Of a DNA stretch of 64,000 nucleotides, positions 44,410-53,468 are shown one piece after another. Each line of letters starts with the position of its first letter. Position 1 is the stretch's first letter. Position numbers and translations under genes: made by a program. The stretch comes from Oscillospiraceae bacterium. Its GTDB lineage: Bacteria; Bacillota; Clostridia; Oscillospirales; Oscillospiraceae. The DNA is taken from positions 140,266 to 204,265 of the forward strand of contig JAGFXR010000006.1 of the NCBI GenBank assembly GCA_017861365.1, written 5' to 3'. The notes under the pieces were generated by a model. That model had not been told where the DNA came from, made no database searches, and worked only from the letters and a program-made list of their open reading frames with translations.

Positions 44410-46037
44410 AGGGCGACTCCAACAGCATCCAGAACCAACGGATGCTCCTCGAAAAATATGCGCGGGAAAATGGATTCGTCAACACCCAATTCATGGCGGA
44501 CGACGGTTACTCTGGCACCAGCTTTCAGCGTCCCTCATTTCAGAAACTTCTTGAAATGATTGAAAACGGCGAGGTCGAAACCCTGATCGTCAAGGACCTG
44601 TCCCGCTTGGGGCGGGAATATCTGCAGGTGGGGTATTATACGGAAATTTACTTTCCGCAAAAAGGCGTCCGTTTCATTGCGGTCAACGACGGAGTCGATT
44701 CCCGCTACTCGGAAACCAACGATTTCACCCCGATGCGGAACTGGTTCAACGAGCTCTACGCCAAGGATTCCAGCAAAAAAGTGCGAGTAGTAAAACAAGC
44801 CCAGGCAGAACGCGGCGAAATACTCGGCGGCAGGCCGCCCTACGGCTACAAAAAGGATGAAACTGTCCGCAAGGGGATCGTGCCGAACGAGGAAACGTCG
44901 GAAGTGGTCAGGCGTATTTTCAGCCTCTGTGCCGAGGGTAAAGGGCCAAACCAGATCGCAAGAATATTGACGAAGGAACAGGTGCTGACGCCCAGCAATT
45001 ACTATTACCGGAAGACCGGATGCTCGCACAAGGGCCTTGACACCACCAGACCGTATGGTTGGTGCGGTGCCACCATTACCGGTATCCTTGACAACAAGAC
45101 CTATCTCGGACACATGGCGGGGCTGCGCTCCACAACGCTGTCCTACAAGAACAAGAAGCTCATCCGCCACCCGGAATCGGATCAGATTTTGGTGGAGAAT
45201 ACCCATGAACCGCTGATCTCGCAGGAGCTGTGGGATATCGCGCAGGATGTCCGCCAGCATAAAAAGCGGACGCCGAAGCACATGGACGAGCCGAATCTTT
45301 TTTCTGGATTGGTGTACTGCGCGGATTGCGGCAAGCCGCTGGTGCTCCATCGGGCGCACACGATGAAAGCGACGCAGAACAATTTCAAGTGCTATACCTA
45401 TGGCAAGCATGGGAAAATGGAATGCTCGCCCCACCACATTCGGGGGCAGGATCTGATCACCATCGTTCTGGACGATCTGTGCCGGGTAACGCATTTCGCG
45501 CGGCAGAAGGAAAAGCTTTTTGCCGAGTATATTAACCGGAAAAACAGCGCGGAGCTTCGACGGGAGATCAACGCAGCCCAAAAGGAACTGGATACCATGC
45601 GGCGCAGAGACACGGAATTAACGGCGCTTTTCAAACGGCTTTATGAGGATAACGTGCTGGGACGCGTCACCAATGAGCAGTTCCGCATCCTCTCCGGCGA
45701 CTACAACGCCGAGCAGAAAGAGCTGGCCGTTACCATTCCTGAGAAGGAGGCCCGGCTCCAGAAGCTGAGGGATTCCGCCGCCAACGTGGAGGTGTTCATC
45801 GAGAAAGCTAAACGGTATACAGAAATTCGCGAGCTGACGCCGGAAATTCTGCGGCTGTTTATCCAGCGGATCGAAGTCGGGGAACGCAGTGAAAAACGCT
45901 CCCGCACCGCTGAACAGGAAATTCGCATCATATACCGCGACGTGGGCGTCATGGACAGCGTGGAGCAGGTGGAAACGGGCAGTCAGGAAACCGATGAACT
46001 GTCTGAACGGTCCAATGGCGAGCAAAAGACGGCATAA
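44352..46037 (+). CDS. Large serine recombinase of the inner module
   Basis: 561 residues from ATG 44352, preceded by AAGGAGG (11-nt spacing). The resolvase catalytic domain has nucleophile Ser14 in YGRLSQED and the SRLGRE loop near residue 90. The recombinase DNA-binding domain (about 160-270) and zinc ribbon (CADCG to CSPHH; about 318-358) follow. A coiled-coil region (about 395-480) and DUF4368-like C-terminus complete it. It belongs to the TnpX/Tn4451-like integrases, which join attP and attB without host factors. A GC-rich hairpin follows it at 46047-46070. Confidence 0.92.
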   Translation: MANQKYSILYGRLSQEDELKGDSNSIQNQRMLLEKYARENGFVNTQFMADDGYSGTSFQRPSFQKLLEMIENGEVETLIVKDLSRLGREYLQVGYYTEIYFPQKGVRFIAVNDGVDSRYSETNDFTPMRNWFNELYAKDSSKKVRVVKQAQAERGEILGGRPPYGYKKDETVRKGIVPNEETSEVVRRIFSLCAEGKGPNQIARILTKEQVLTPSNYYYRKTGCSHKGLDTTRPYGWCGATITGILDNKTYLGHMAGLRSTTLSYKNKKLIRHPESDQILVENTHEPLISQELWDIAQDVRQHKKRTPKHMDEPNLFSGLVYCADCGKPLVLHRAHTMKATQNNFKCYTYGKHGKMECSPHHIRGQDLITIVLDDLCRVTHFARQKEKLFAEYINRKNSAELRREINAAQKELDTMRRRDTELTALFKRLYEDNVLGRVTNEQFRILSGDYNAEQKELAVTIPEKEARLQKLRDSAANVEVFIEKAKRYTEIRELTPEILRLFIQRIEVGERSEKRSRTAEQEIRIIYRDVGVMDSVEQVETGSQETDELSERSNGEQKTA

Positions 46038-46046
46038 ACGAGTTAG

Positions 46047-46070
46047 GGCGGGCAGCATACGCTACCCGCC
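46047..46070 (+). terminator. Hairpin after the inner recombinase
   Basis: GGCGGGCAGC pairs with GCTACCCGCC with one mismatch; loop ATAC. No T-tract. Close by, GTTCACA/TGTGAAC (46089-46111) forms a second short inverted repeat that could be part of an attachment site. Confidence 0.5.
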
Positions 46071-46254
46071 ACTACATAAAGGCTATGGGTTCACAAAATA
46101 CCCCTGTGAACGCTAACAGAAGGCTTTGCAGACTTCTGATTTTTCAAATTTCGTTTAGCCTAGATAAAAAACACAGTGGCAAAGCAAATGATACTCCGAT
46201 TGTAGACTATCTTAGAAAAAGGCAACGTCTTAATTAAAACTTAAAGGTGGGAAG

Positions 46255-47025
46255 CTATAAAGTAAGCTTCCCACCTTTAAGCGAACCTAATACATATAAT
46301 TTGCTTTTAAAATCACAGCACTCATACACCGTCTTTTCCATTTCCACAGTATCTTTATGGAAATTAGTAAGTAATTCAACTTCGTGATCTATATCGATTG
46401 TCGGTGGAGTTGTGATACTAGTAATATTAATTTCTTGCCCAGCAGTATTAACAATAGTTGCTCCAGTTCCTGTCCGCGAATTTCCAAATGCCCAAAAACT
46501 AGCCCGATGTTTAGCCATATTTGCCATTTCATTGTTGTGCTCGCGTTTTTTTTGATATGACTCTATAGCAGATAGTAATAATGGATTATGCAGTGCCATT
46601 GCCTTTTTAAGTTCTTTATATGATACTTTTTTACCGATTTTGCTAGACTCTTCTTCTATATTTGAGAAATCACTAAACTCTAGATATTTCACATTTCCAA
46701 TATCATAGTAAAAATATATCACTTGCCACATATAATCAAGACAACTATTATACGATAGTATAGCATTTTGCAGATGCATCGTTCGTTCAAACCATGGAGT
46801 ATCTGATTGCCTGCCCAAAGCGTCCTTTTGCTCTAGGTCATATGCCGCAAGGCATTCGGTGGCACCAAAAATAATTTGCGTATGTAATGCCCAAAATTTA
46901 TCATATGCTATACAGGCTCCGCAATCCGCTATGGCTAGAAGTTCACGAGCAATAAAGTTTAGTTGCGGATAATTATTGATTACAGTATCTTTAGCAAATT
47001 CGACTGGTGTTTTTCTATTGTTCAT
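46255..47025 (-). CDS. Unknown partner protein of the DUF4062 gene
   Basis: 256 residues from ATG 47025, with AGGTGAG 7 nt upstream. Not recognised. The N-terminal two thirds are helical and Tyr/Trp-rich, without membrane segments. The middle holds a low-complexity GNSRTGTGATIVNTAGQEIN stretch and the C-terminus is short and charged. It begins 29 nt after the DUF4062 stop on the same strand and shares its AT-rich codon use, so the two form an operon. I infer a functional pair, possibly an effector or regulator in a defence-type system, but no motif proves it. Confidence 0.7.
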   Translation of the reverse strand: MNNRKTPVEFAKDTVINNYPQLNFIARELLAIADCGACIAYDKFWALHTQIIFGATECLAAYDLEQKDALGRQSDTPWFERTMHLQNAILSYNSCLDYMWQVIYFYYDIGNVKYLEFSDFSNIEEESSKIGKKVSYKELKKAMALHNPLLLSAIESYQKKREHNNEMANMAKHRASFWAFGNSRTGTGATIVNTAGQEINITSITTPPTIDIDHEVELLTNFHKDTVEMEKTVYECCDFKSKLYVLGSLKGGKLTL

Positions 47026-47053
47026 ACTAGCACTCACCTGTTAATATCGTAAA

Positions 47054-48017
47054 TTAAAACGGAAGCGCCTCTTCTTCCTCATGGAATTCTATAAGTTCAT
47101 CTATTTGTTTTGCTGAACGTATTTTTTTAATCTTGCCATCTTCTTCAAATGCTTTATCACTAATTTGTAAAGTCAATTTCATACCTTCATTTTCGTTAAA
47201 CTTAGTAAAAATGGTTTTGTCTGAAACCATCGACAACTCAATATCAATTTCATATCCAAATAACTGCAATATTTCATTTAATTCATCGCGCGTCCTAACA
47301 AATATAACAGTCTTATCTAGTCCGATTTTTGAAAATATTCTATTTAGCAACGGATTATATGAAAACACTGTATTGTCAAATCTCTCAAAAAAACTTTCCT
47401 TTTCATCCTTAAAGCTATCAGCTGATGTTTTAATTTGGTCTACTAACTCAGCCATATCATAATATGTTTTTGACTCTGTCATTGTTGATTCTTGTACAAG
47501 TAAATGTTGAAATAATCCAGCAAATTGTTTTTTTAGTGATTCTATTATATTGGGGATTGTATCAAATGCCTCAATGGGATGGTTTTTTATTGATTCCTTT
47601 ATATCTGCAATAAATTTATGAATGCGAATATCATCTGCATAAACTGGAATGAAAGAATCTCCTATATTGGCTAAATAGGTTCTGTTTTCAATATATACAT
47701 CACGCGCAATGTAAATATATACTTTCTTTTTACTCTTTACTGCGGATTTCAGTTCTTCCATTGTAATTGAATAGTTACTTTCAGAGGATTGTGTGCCAAA
47801 TTTATTCCCAATTATACAAATAACTATGTCACAGGTAGATAGTTCCTCATAGCAAGACCTTTCTAACGAAACACTTTGAGAATAAGCAACTTGCAACTTG
47901 CCCTCTATCATGCATGACTGGTTCATAACCAATACCTCGAATAAAATCTCCAACATCGTTTCTTATATGTATCATATCATAATATGTGGAACTCAAGAAT
48001 ACTCTTGGAATAGCCAT
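47054..48017 (-). pseudogene. DUF4062-family protein interrupted by a 7-bp tandem duplication
   Basis: The correct start is ATG 48017, with GGAGGG 9 nt upstream, giving MAIPRVFLSSTYYD and GYEPVMHDRG, the DUF4062 N-terminus. The frame is broken where GCAACTT (plus strand) occurs twice in tandem at 47886-47899. Deleting one copy joins it exactly to the downstream frame (QVAYSQSVSLERSCYEEL, CDIVICIIGNKFG, ITMEELKSA) and gives a 318-residue protein ending at 47054. DUF4062 proteins have a TIR-like Rossmann appearance and occur near defence genes. As written, translation stops about 56 codons in. This may be an OFF phase variant or a fresh mutation. Confidence 0.82.
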
Positions 48018-48061
48018 AATTATTTTCCCTCCATACTATAAATAACAAATTATATACAAAA

Positions 48062-48090
48062 ATTATAGTACATAAATTTACATATTGCAA
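48062..48090 (-). promoter_or_regulatory. Strong sigma-A-type promoter of the DUF4062 operon
   Basis: On the minus strand -35 TTGCAA (48085-48090) and -10 TATAAT (48062-48067) are 17 nt apart, 45 nt upstream of the restored start codon. A second TATAAT-like box lies just downstream. Confidence 0.7.
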
Positions 48091-48141
48091 TTATTTTCAT
48101 TTACATTATCATAACCATACGAGATTAATAGACATTATTGA

Positions 48142-48192
48142 GACATAAAAATACCAATCCCCATCCGGGATGGGGATTGGTATTTTTATGTC
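48142..48192. terminator. 24-bp bidirectional terminator
   Basis: A perfect 24-bp stem (48142-48165 with 48169-48192), 3-nt loop, with A/T tracts on both arms. It separates the CAO-stalk gene (ending at 48361, minus) from the DUF4062 operon promoter. Confidence 0.85.
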
Positions 48193-48360
48193 CTGCCTGT
48201 TTTCTTCCTATCTGATCATATTCCAACCTAACTTCGTCGTTGTGTAATACTTGCTCAGTACAAGGATGACCCTAAAGCCATCTAATATATAATAAACAGT
48301 TGCCAAAATAATATTCCAAAAAACCACCGAATAAAGGATATTTTTTATTTGCCTATTGTT

Positions 48361-49398
48361 TTAGCCACTAAAGTAAGAAGCGCTACCGACAGCATCATGA
48401 GATCCAATATAAAAATCATCAGTATCATTAAATCGAATAGCCCAAGTATCGCTGATATAGTAGGATTGTCCATCACCTTCACCCAAATCAGCCGATGATG
48501 GTGTGCAGATATACTCAGACACCCACGCTGAATTGCTGGCATTCGAAAAATATGCGTTAAAGATTGTCATGAGTTGATTATATTCAGTGCTGGAGCTGCC
48601 AAAATAGTTAGAGAAAAGAGAGTCAAGCACCTTCTTAAGCGGAGTTGCAAGAGTTGCATTTGCAGAAAATCCATCAACAGAAATACTTTTATCTAAAACA
48701 ATGGCACCAGAAACTAAAGTACTCTTACGTGCAAAAAAAGTAATTTTAAGATCCGATGCGGCAACTCCTGTAGATTCAAGATATAATCTAATGATACCAT
48801 CTTCAGCACTACTTCCTGAATCTGCCACCCCTGAGGTCCATGTAGAAACAATTGAAGCACACAACAAAGCCACAAGATTCACGGTATATTTTGCGCTCTG
48901 TTCTCCATATTGTCCAACGATGAGGTCTTGCCCTGTGGTAATTTCAATTCCATTATAATTTGTCCACTTCACCGTGTAGCCTAAACCTTCCTCGCAAAAG
49001 ACACGGAGGGCACAATAGGTACGATTATTGTATACAAATACTGCTGGAACATCAGATTCTTTTATTTCGCCGTCAACCGTGATGTAGTAGTCACCAGACT
49101 TCATCGTAATTGTTCCATTGGAACCACCAGTAATTGTTGCTGTCTGGCTGTCGTTATCCCAACTGACACTAAGACCAAGTTTTTCTGAAATGATACGGAT
49201 AGGTACATAAGAACGATTATCTGCCAGCATAGCAACTCCGTAGGAAGTTTCATCATAACTTAGCATGTCCCCATCTATCTTTATTGCATCATCGCTTTGT
49301 GTTGCAGAAGCAGTAAAATCACTACTCGCAAATGCCGAGCCAAACATGCTGACCCCCAGCACCAAAGTCAATATCACCGCAGTAAATTTCTTTTTCAT
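48361..49398 (-). CDS. Secreted copper-amine-oxidase-N-like stalk protein
   Basis: 345 residues. Signal peptide MKKKFTAVILTLVLGVSMFG with cleavage near AFAS. Two tandem stalk motifs (SYVPIRIISEKLGLSVSWDN and YCALRVFCEEGLGYTVKW) resemble the copper-amine-oxidase N-terminal domain, a non-catalytic wall-associated fold common in Firmicutes. The C-terminal ~170 residues are Ser/Thr-rich and not recognised. GGAGGG lies 6 nt before the ATG. The membrane protein gene 35 nt upstream is on the same strand, so they may be co-expressed. Confidence 0.78.
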   Translation of the reverse strand: MKKKFTAVILTLVLGVSMFGSAFASSDFTASATQSDDAIKIDGDMLSYDETSYGVAMLADNRSYVPIRIISEKLGLSVSWDNDSQTATITGGSNGTITMKSGDYYITVDGEIKESDVPAVFVYNNRTYCALRVFCEEGLGYTVKWTNYNGIEITTGQDLIVGQYGEQSAKYTVNLVALLCASIVSTWTSGVADSGSSAEDGIIRLYLESTGVAASDLKITFFARKSTLVSGAIVLDKSISVDGFSANATLATPLKKVLDSLFSNYFGSSSTEYNQLMTIFNAYFSNASNSAWVSEYICTPSSADLGEGDGQSYYISDTWAIRFNDTDDFYIGSHDAVGSASYFSG

Positions 49399-49432
49399 TT
49401 AATTCCCTCCATTTTCTTTTTTACTATGGAAC

Positions 49433-49984
49433 TCAGTGTTTCCGCGCCAAATCCGCATCATAGTTGTGTGCCGTTGAATCATTGAGATAGTCGGTGCTCA
49501 CCTGCTGCATTCCCTGCTGATAAGTACCCATATCCGCAGAGCTTTGCTGTGAACTCTCATATTCCCGCATCAGTTCTTTCTTTTTCTCCTCGTCACGCCC
49601 CGTACGGGCGATGAAACTGTACGTTTTACTATCTCCGCTCTGAATAGCTGCTACCAATCTCCACAGATATTTGAAAAGCATCCAGAATAGCATGACCACA
49701 CAGGAACATATCTGTACCACTGCAACCGCGCTTGCATGCGTGATTCCTAATGGCTTGGCACGGAGCACAGCCAGAACGACGGAGCCAGCAAGCAGAAGCA
49801 GTGCGGATGGTATCAGTGCATTTTTACATAGTAATACGATGATGCCCACCCCGATTGCCATAGCTAGCAGCTTGTTTTTGTCGCAGTCATACCCTTTGGT
49901 GCGAATCAGGAAATTGCGGTAGACGAGATATGCGATTGCAAATGCTACGGAAAGGACTAGTACGATCAAACCTGTAACTTCCAT
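49433..49984 (-). CDS. Hypothetical multi-helix membrane protein
   Basis: 183 residues with four hydrophobic segments (about 3-21, 38-55, 58-75 and 88-110), then a soluble, Gln/Ser-rich C-terminal tail of ~70 residues (ESSQQSSADMGTYQQGMQQ). Not recognised. It lies just upstream of the secreted stalk-protein gene and downstream of the inverted-repeat region, within the AT-rich half of the island. Confidence 0.6.
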   Translation of the reverse strand: MEVTGLIVLVLSVAFAIAYLVYRNFLIRTKGYDCDKNKLLAMAIGVGIIVLLCKNALIPSALLLLAGSVVLAVLRAKPLGITHASAVAVVQICSCVVMLFWMLFKYLWRLVAAIQSGDSKTYSFIARTGRDEEKKKELMREYESSQQSSADMGTYQQGMQQVSTDYLNDSTAHNYDADLARKH

Positions 49985-50597
49985 GTAGGTCTCATCTCAT
50001 TTCATTAGTGAATTTATGATTGTGTCACGGAAAGCAAGTCCTCCCTCAGTTTCGGCAAGCATGACGCACAATCAACATCAGATTGCTCTATACTTCTCAA
50101 CGGAGTGCTCCCAATGGGCAGGGCACCGGTGCCCTGCCCATTGGGCCCCATCGAGAAATAACAAATGCGGTGTAGGATGTTAAATCCCTACACCGCACAA
50201 AAATATGCGAAAACACAACACTACAATGCCCTATTGCCAAAATGACACAGAGACACTATAATATAGCTGTGGTACAGTTTTCACTGTTGTGTAGGATGCT
50301 AGTCCCATCCTATGCAGGGCAGGAGGTGTTCCACCACCTTCTGCCTGCCGCACTTATTATTCCCGATAGCCTAATTTTACCGTATATCCTACTAAGATGC
50401 AATAGCTAAAATGCAGAAAGCCGCTTTTTTTAAGAGCGTCTTTCTTTTTTTGTGCCTATTTATGGTGGTAGAGCAGCTTTCCGTAATAGTCACATGTCGA
50501 AATTTCTATCATCCATTTGAACTAAATCAAATGGAGGTGAACCCCCCCGCGCCGTGGGGCATCATAAGACGATACCCCTACGGCGTTCGGGTGTCGT
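49985..50597. other. Inverted-repeat-rich region, candidate replication origin
   Basis: 613 bp without a convincing gene. It contains a 36-nt perfect palindrome (50110-50145) and hairpins at 50166-50197, 50292-50312 and 50318-50345, the first two sharing a TGTAGGATG arm. It precedes the PrimPol replication gene, the usual position for a plasmid-type origin. Confidence 0.55.
50110..50145. repeat. 36-nt perfect palindrome without spacer
   Basis: CCCAATGGGCAGGGCACC and its exact reverse complement abut at the ACCGGT centre. Such palindromes can extrude as cruciforms and act as initiator or nicking sites. Confidence 0.75.
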
Positions 50598-51284
50598 ATG
50601 ACAACGGATTATATCGGACAAACGCTATACTATATTGAAAAAACACACCCAATTACAGCCCCATATACATTATATGTAGGAATGAAAGAAAATCATGCCC
50701 AAACTGGCAAAGCGGCCTATCGCCAAAAGGGGACAACCAAAGCGGAGTTAATGAGCCTTTTTCAGGAGGGAGTATTGCCCGACTGCAATATTTACCTTGC
50801 GCCAGCCGAGTTTGACCCCCAAACCAAAAAACGCACAAAGACCGCCGTCCAGCAGATAAACACACTCATTATTGACTTAGACTATAAAAATACCGACTTT
50901 AAAGGCATGGAGGCGGAACAACTGATGGAATACGCATGGAGCCGAGGATTCTTTGAGAAAATCCCCTGCCCAAGCTTTTGTATGGAAAGCTCCGCTGGAT
51001 TGGGGCTGCACCTGATTTGGCTGCTGGACAAGCCTTTTGTGGTTAACGGTGATTACCGTAACATTAACCGCTGGGAACGGGTACTGAAAGCTATCTGCAA
51101 GCACTTTGCACCCTTGGGTGCCGACAACGCCTGTTGCGACATTGGACATGTGTTTCGCGTTGCGGGAACCACAAACACAAAAACCGATGCCACGGCAAAG
51201 CTCCTCTTTTGGGAGGAATTGCGCAACACGGAACCCGTGCACTATGATTTTGAGGCAGTGGAAAAACCATTCCTCTCCTCCTAA
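50598..51284 (+). CDS. PrimPol-like (archaeo-eukaryotic primase) replication protein
   Basis: 228 residues from ATG 50598; the RBS is weak. The primase-polymerase catalytic pair is in LIIDLDYKNT (Asp92 and Asp94, hhhDhD motif). A SxH-like motif follows in SAGLGLHLIWLL, and DNACCDIGHVFRVAGTTN carries the third acidic position. The family acts as replication initiator or primase in mobile elements. The following gene continues as a helix-turn-helix protein, so the pair may represent one split Rep. Confidence 0.72.
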   Translation: MTTDYIGQTLYYIEKTHPITAPYTLYVGMKENHAQTGKAAYRQKGTTKAELMSLFQEGVLPDCNIYLAPAEFDPQTKKRTKTAVQQINTLIIDLDYKNTDFKGMEAEQLMEYAWSRGFFEKIPCPSFCMESSAGLGLHLIWLLDKPFVVNGDYRNINRWERVLKAICKHFAPLGADNACCDIGHVFRVAGTTNTKTDATAKLLFWEELRNTEPVHYDFEAVEKPFLSS

Positions 51285-51294
51285 GACGGAAAAA

Positions 51295-51891
51295 ATGAAC
51301 CCGCGAAAAAAGGCAGCAATAAAACCTCTGCCCCCCGTACCTGTAGACACTCAATCATTTGCCGCCATTGCCGCCGCCCGTTGCACCGATCTGGAAGCCC
51401 TATTAAGAATCAGAAATTATGAAATGACAGAGTGCCGCAACAAATTTCTGTTTTTGTACCGCACCCAAGCCGCCGTATGTATGACACCCCAAGAGGTCAA
51501 AAAGAGACTGGAGCGGCTAAACCGCTCACTCTCCCAGCCGTTGCCAAAAGCGGAGCTTGCAAATTTGCAAGCAAATACATATCGGCACTACAAATGGCAT
51601 GACCATACCATTACACGCTTTTTGGACATCACCCCGCAGGAGATCGCCCAATTACAAATTATCGGACACCGACCCAAGGAATCCAAGGCGGCGAGTGCTA
51701 AACGGCACAGAGAAAAGCGCAGAGACGCAAGCGGCAAGCTGACAACTGCAACTACCCGCGAAAAGCGCAACCAAAAGATTATCAAGGCCGCCGCCCAGGG
51801 AAAATCCGTTGCTGTCCTCTGCAAGACATACAAATTAAATAAAAGTCAGGTCTATGTTATCCTATCTGACGCAAAAAACAAGGCCGCATGA
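51295..51891 (+). CDS. Helix-turn-helix protein following PrimPol, possible C-terminal half of Rep
   Basis: 198 residues from ATG 51295, 10 nt after the PrimPol stop. The same reading phase is open as far back as 51106, overlapping the PrimPol gene. It has a basic, helical body and a C-terminal helix-turn-helix (KSVAVLCKTYKLNKSQVYVI). The RBS is poor, so coupling or a +1 frameshift near 51270-51284 is possible. Related Rep proteins often carry primase and HTH modules in one chain. A terminator follows. Confidence 0.65.
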   Translation: MNPRKKAAIKPLPPVPVDTQSFAAIAAARCTDLEALLRIRNYEMTECRNKFLFLYRTQAAVCMTPQEVKKRLERLNRSLSQPLPKAELANLQANTYRHYKWHDHTITRFLDITPQEIAQLQIIGHRPKESKAASAKRHREKRRDASGKLTTATTREKRNQKIIKAAAQGKSVAVLCKTYKLNKSQVYVILSDAKNKAA

Positions 51892-51930
51892 CCCCTGAAA
51901 GCAAAGCCACCGCTTACTTTCAGGGGCTTT
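51892..51930 (+). terminator. Terminator after the replication genes
   Basis: A perfect 10-bp stem CCCCTGAAAG/CTTTCAGGGG with a 15-nt loop, then CTTT. Confidence 0.75.
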
Positions 51931-52628
51931 CTATTTTCCAGTTTAGCGTCCGCTTATACCGAGGGGGGAGCAATAAGGCCACGCTATATTGGACTGCTGT
52001 AAAAAGAAAAAGAAGAGATTCCTCTTTCCTTATTTATATAGAGAGGTTTCTTTTATTAATAAAGTCGTAGTTGTTCTCATTCTAAAGGATAAAGAGAAAG
52101 TCCATACACCCGATTTATAGGTATGCGTATCCAGAACAACGAATCACCTCAACCATCAGGACACAGAAATCAAGCGGCAAATGATGCATGACAACAGTCC
52201 CATCAAAACCGCAGTCTACTGAAACAGCAACGTCCCCTTCCGAGGTAACACACTTTGCCCCCATCCATCATATAGGTTAGCCCGGATGGGGGCTGTACCA
52301 CATATGTAAGCTGTCATACAAATTTGCGGTTTTACTGCAGGGACGGTTTGGACGCCAGATGCTTCATGCCAAGGGCGTTCCACAATGTCGCTTTGCTCAT
52401 TGCAGAACTGGCATGAACCCTTCCTCATTTCATTTCGTCAGGGCTTCGGCTGGACTTTTTTCGAACCGAAAAAGCCGAACTATTGTCGCTCGCAACTCGC
52501 AACAATTCGCTGTGCGACCGTTCTTCCATCCTCGGCATCTGGCTCCTGCGGGGTTCCACATTTTTTCGTAATAATCGGCTTCCTTGTTTTGTAGCATACA
52601 CCATAACTACAAATAAGGAGGTTTTCCC
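51931..52628. other. Non-coding region
   Basis: 698 bp in which I see no supported gene. It contains a hairpin GCCCCCATCC/GGATGGGGGC at 52257-52293 and a CTTTTTTCG/CGAAAAAG stem near 52458. AAGGAGG at 52616 is the RBS of the next gene. Confidence 0.5.
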
Positions 52629-53453
52629 ATGAAAAAGCGTTTCAATTTAAAGAACCCGACAGAAGTCAGGCTGTTAAAAATTCTGGCTTACGGTGAGGGC
52701 ATTATCACGAAAGACCAATTTCTCACCACTGCCAATAAAACGATGCTCTCAAAATATCAAGCCGCAAATCTGATAGCACCAATGCCCAACGCACCCAAGG
52801 GCGTTTATCAGGTAACAAAGAAGTTTCAGGCACTGTACCGTGAGCAGGTGGAGCCGAACCACCACTTTTCGGGCAGCGGTTCTGTTCCCCACAGCACAGC
52901 CTTAAATGAGATTCTTCATCTGGTTCCCACTGACACCAACATCACCACGGGGCAGGAACTAAAACGCGAGCTTTCCCAATTTCGGAATACCGCCCTGTAT
53001 GAGCAGAGATTGGGCGATCTCTTTGAACAGGCATTGCGCCATGTGGATGCTTGCGATCACAGGCTGACCGAAAATATTGGGGGTGAAAAGGAGGACGAAT
53101 GCTTATTTAATTTAATAGACGCACAAAAGATGCTTGACCAAATCAATCACCCCGCACGGCGCTGTTCTCCCGCCGACTTGATGCTGACTTTTAACAATAA
53201 CGATCAATTCGTGGAATTTTATTCTGAAATTTATACGCTGTATCAAAACAGCCAAGGCTTAACGGAACGCCAGCAGCGGCTTTTCACAGAGACGCTGCAA
53301 ACGCTGGATGAACTCGAAAAACGCCCCGTTAGCGCAGGGATTTCCCTGTGCGTGGAGATTGTAACCGCAAATTACAGCTTTTTGGACATTGAGCAAAAGC
53401 AATCATACAGTTACTTAAAAGGTCGGGATATCATTTATATCCCAGCACAATAA
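52629..53453 (+). CDS. Unknown island protein A (possible winged helix at N-terminus)
   Basis: 274 residues; AAGGAGG lies about 6 nt upstream. Not recognised. The first ~75 residues look like a winged helix (LLKILAYGEGIITKDQF, YQAANLIAPMPNAPKGVYQVTKKF); the rest is helical and acidic. It is followed 16 nt later by a second protein whose N-terminus has the same kind of wing (KFYALTAKTHQYL). The two are probably a co-transcribed pair of DNA-binding or replication accessory proteins of the island. Confidence 0.6.
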   Translation: MKKRFNLKNPTEVRLLKILAYGEGIITKDQFLTTANKTMLSKYQAANLIAPMPNAPKGVYQVTKKFQALYREQVEPNHHFSGSGSVPHSTALNEILHLVPTDTNITTGQELKRELSQFRNTALYEQRLGDLFEQALRHVDACDHRLTENIGGEKEDECLFNLIDAQKMLDQINHPARRCSPADLMLTFNNNDQFVEFYSEIYTLYQNSQGLTERQQRLFTETLQTLDELEKRPVSAGISLCVEIVTANYSFLDIEQKQSYSYLKGRDIIYIPAQ

Positions 53454-53468
53454 CAGGAGGTCTTACAT

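Larger units (their letters stand above)
40810..46037 (+). mobile_element. Inner integrative module with large serine recombinase
   Basis: Co-oriented genes for a sigma-like protein, RecA-like ATPase, two ribbon-helix-helix proteins, a small protein and a large serine recombinase. This is a common gene order in Clostridial integrative or mobilizable elements. No relaxase or conjugation gene is visible. The exact ends were not found; gene limits are given. Confidence 0.5.
48018..48360. other. Intergenic region with promoter, terminator and read-through frame
   Basis: 343 bp, very AT-rich. Besides the promoter and hairpin listed separately, the frame directly after the stop codon of the 48361-49398 gene stays open for ~50 codons (to 48208) and encodes a hydrophobic peptide. 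No independent start or RBS supports it. Confidence 0.45.

Noticed and set aside
46089..46111. GTTCACA/TGTGAAC inverted repeat as right end of the inner element
   Set aside because: No matching direct copy was found near 40.4-40.8 kb, so the junction remains unassigned.
50411..50638. 75-codon frame upstream of the PrimPol gene
   Set aside because: It overlaps the better-supported PrimPol start, and its only long hydrophobic stretch derives from a T-rich run.
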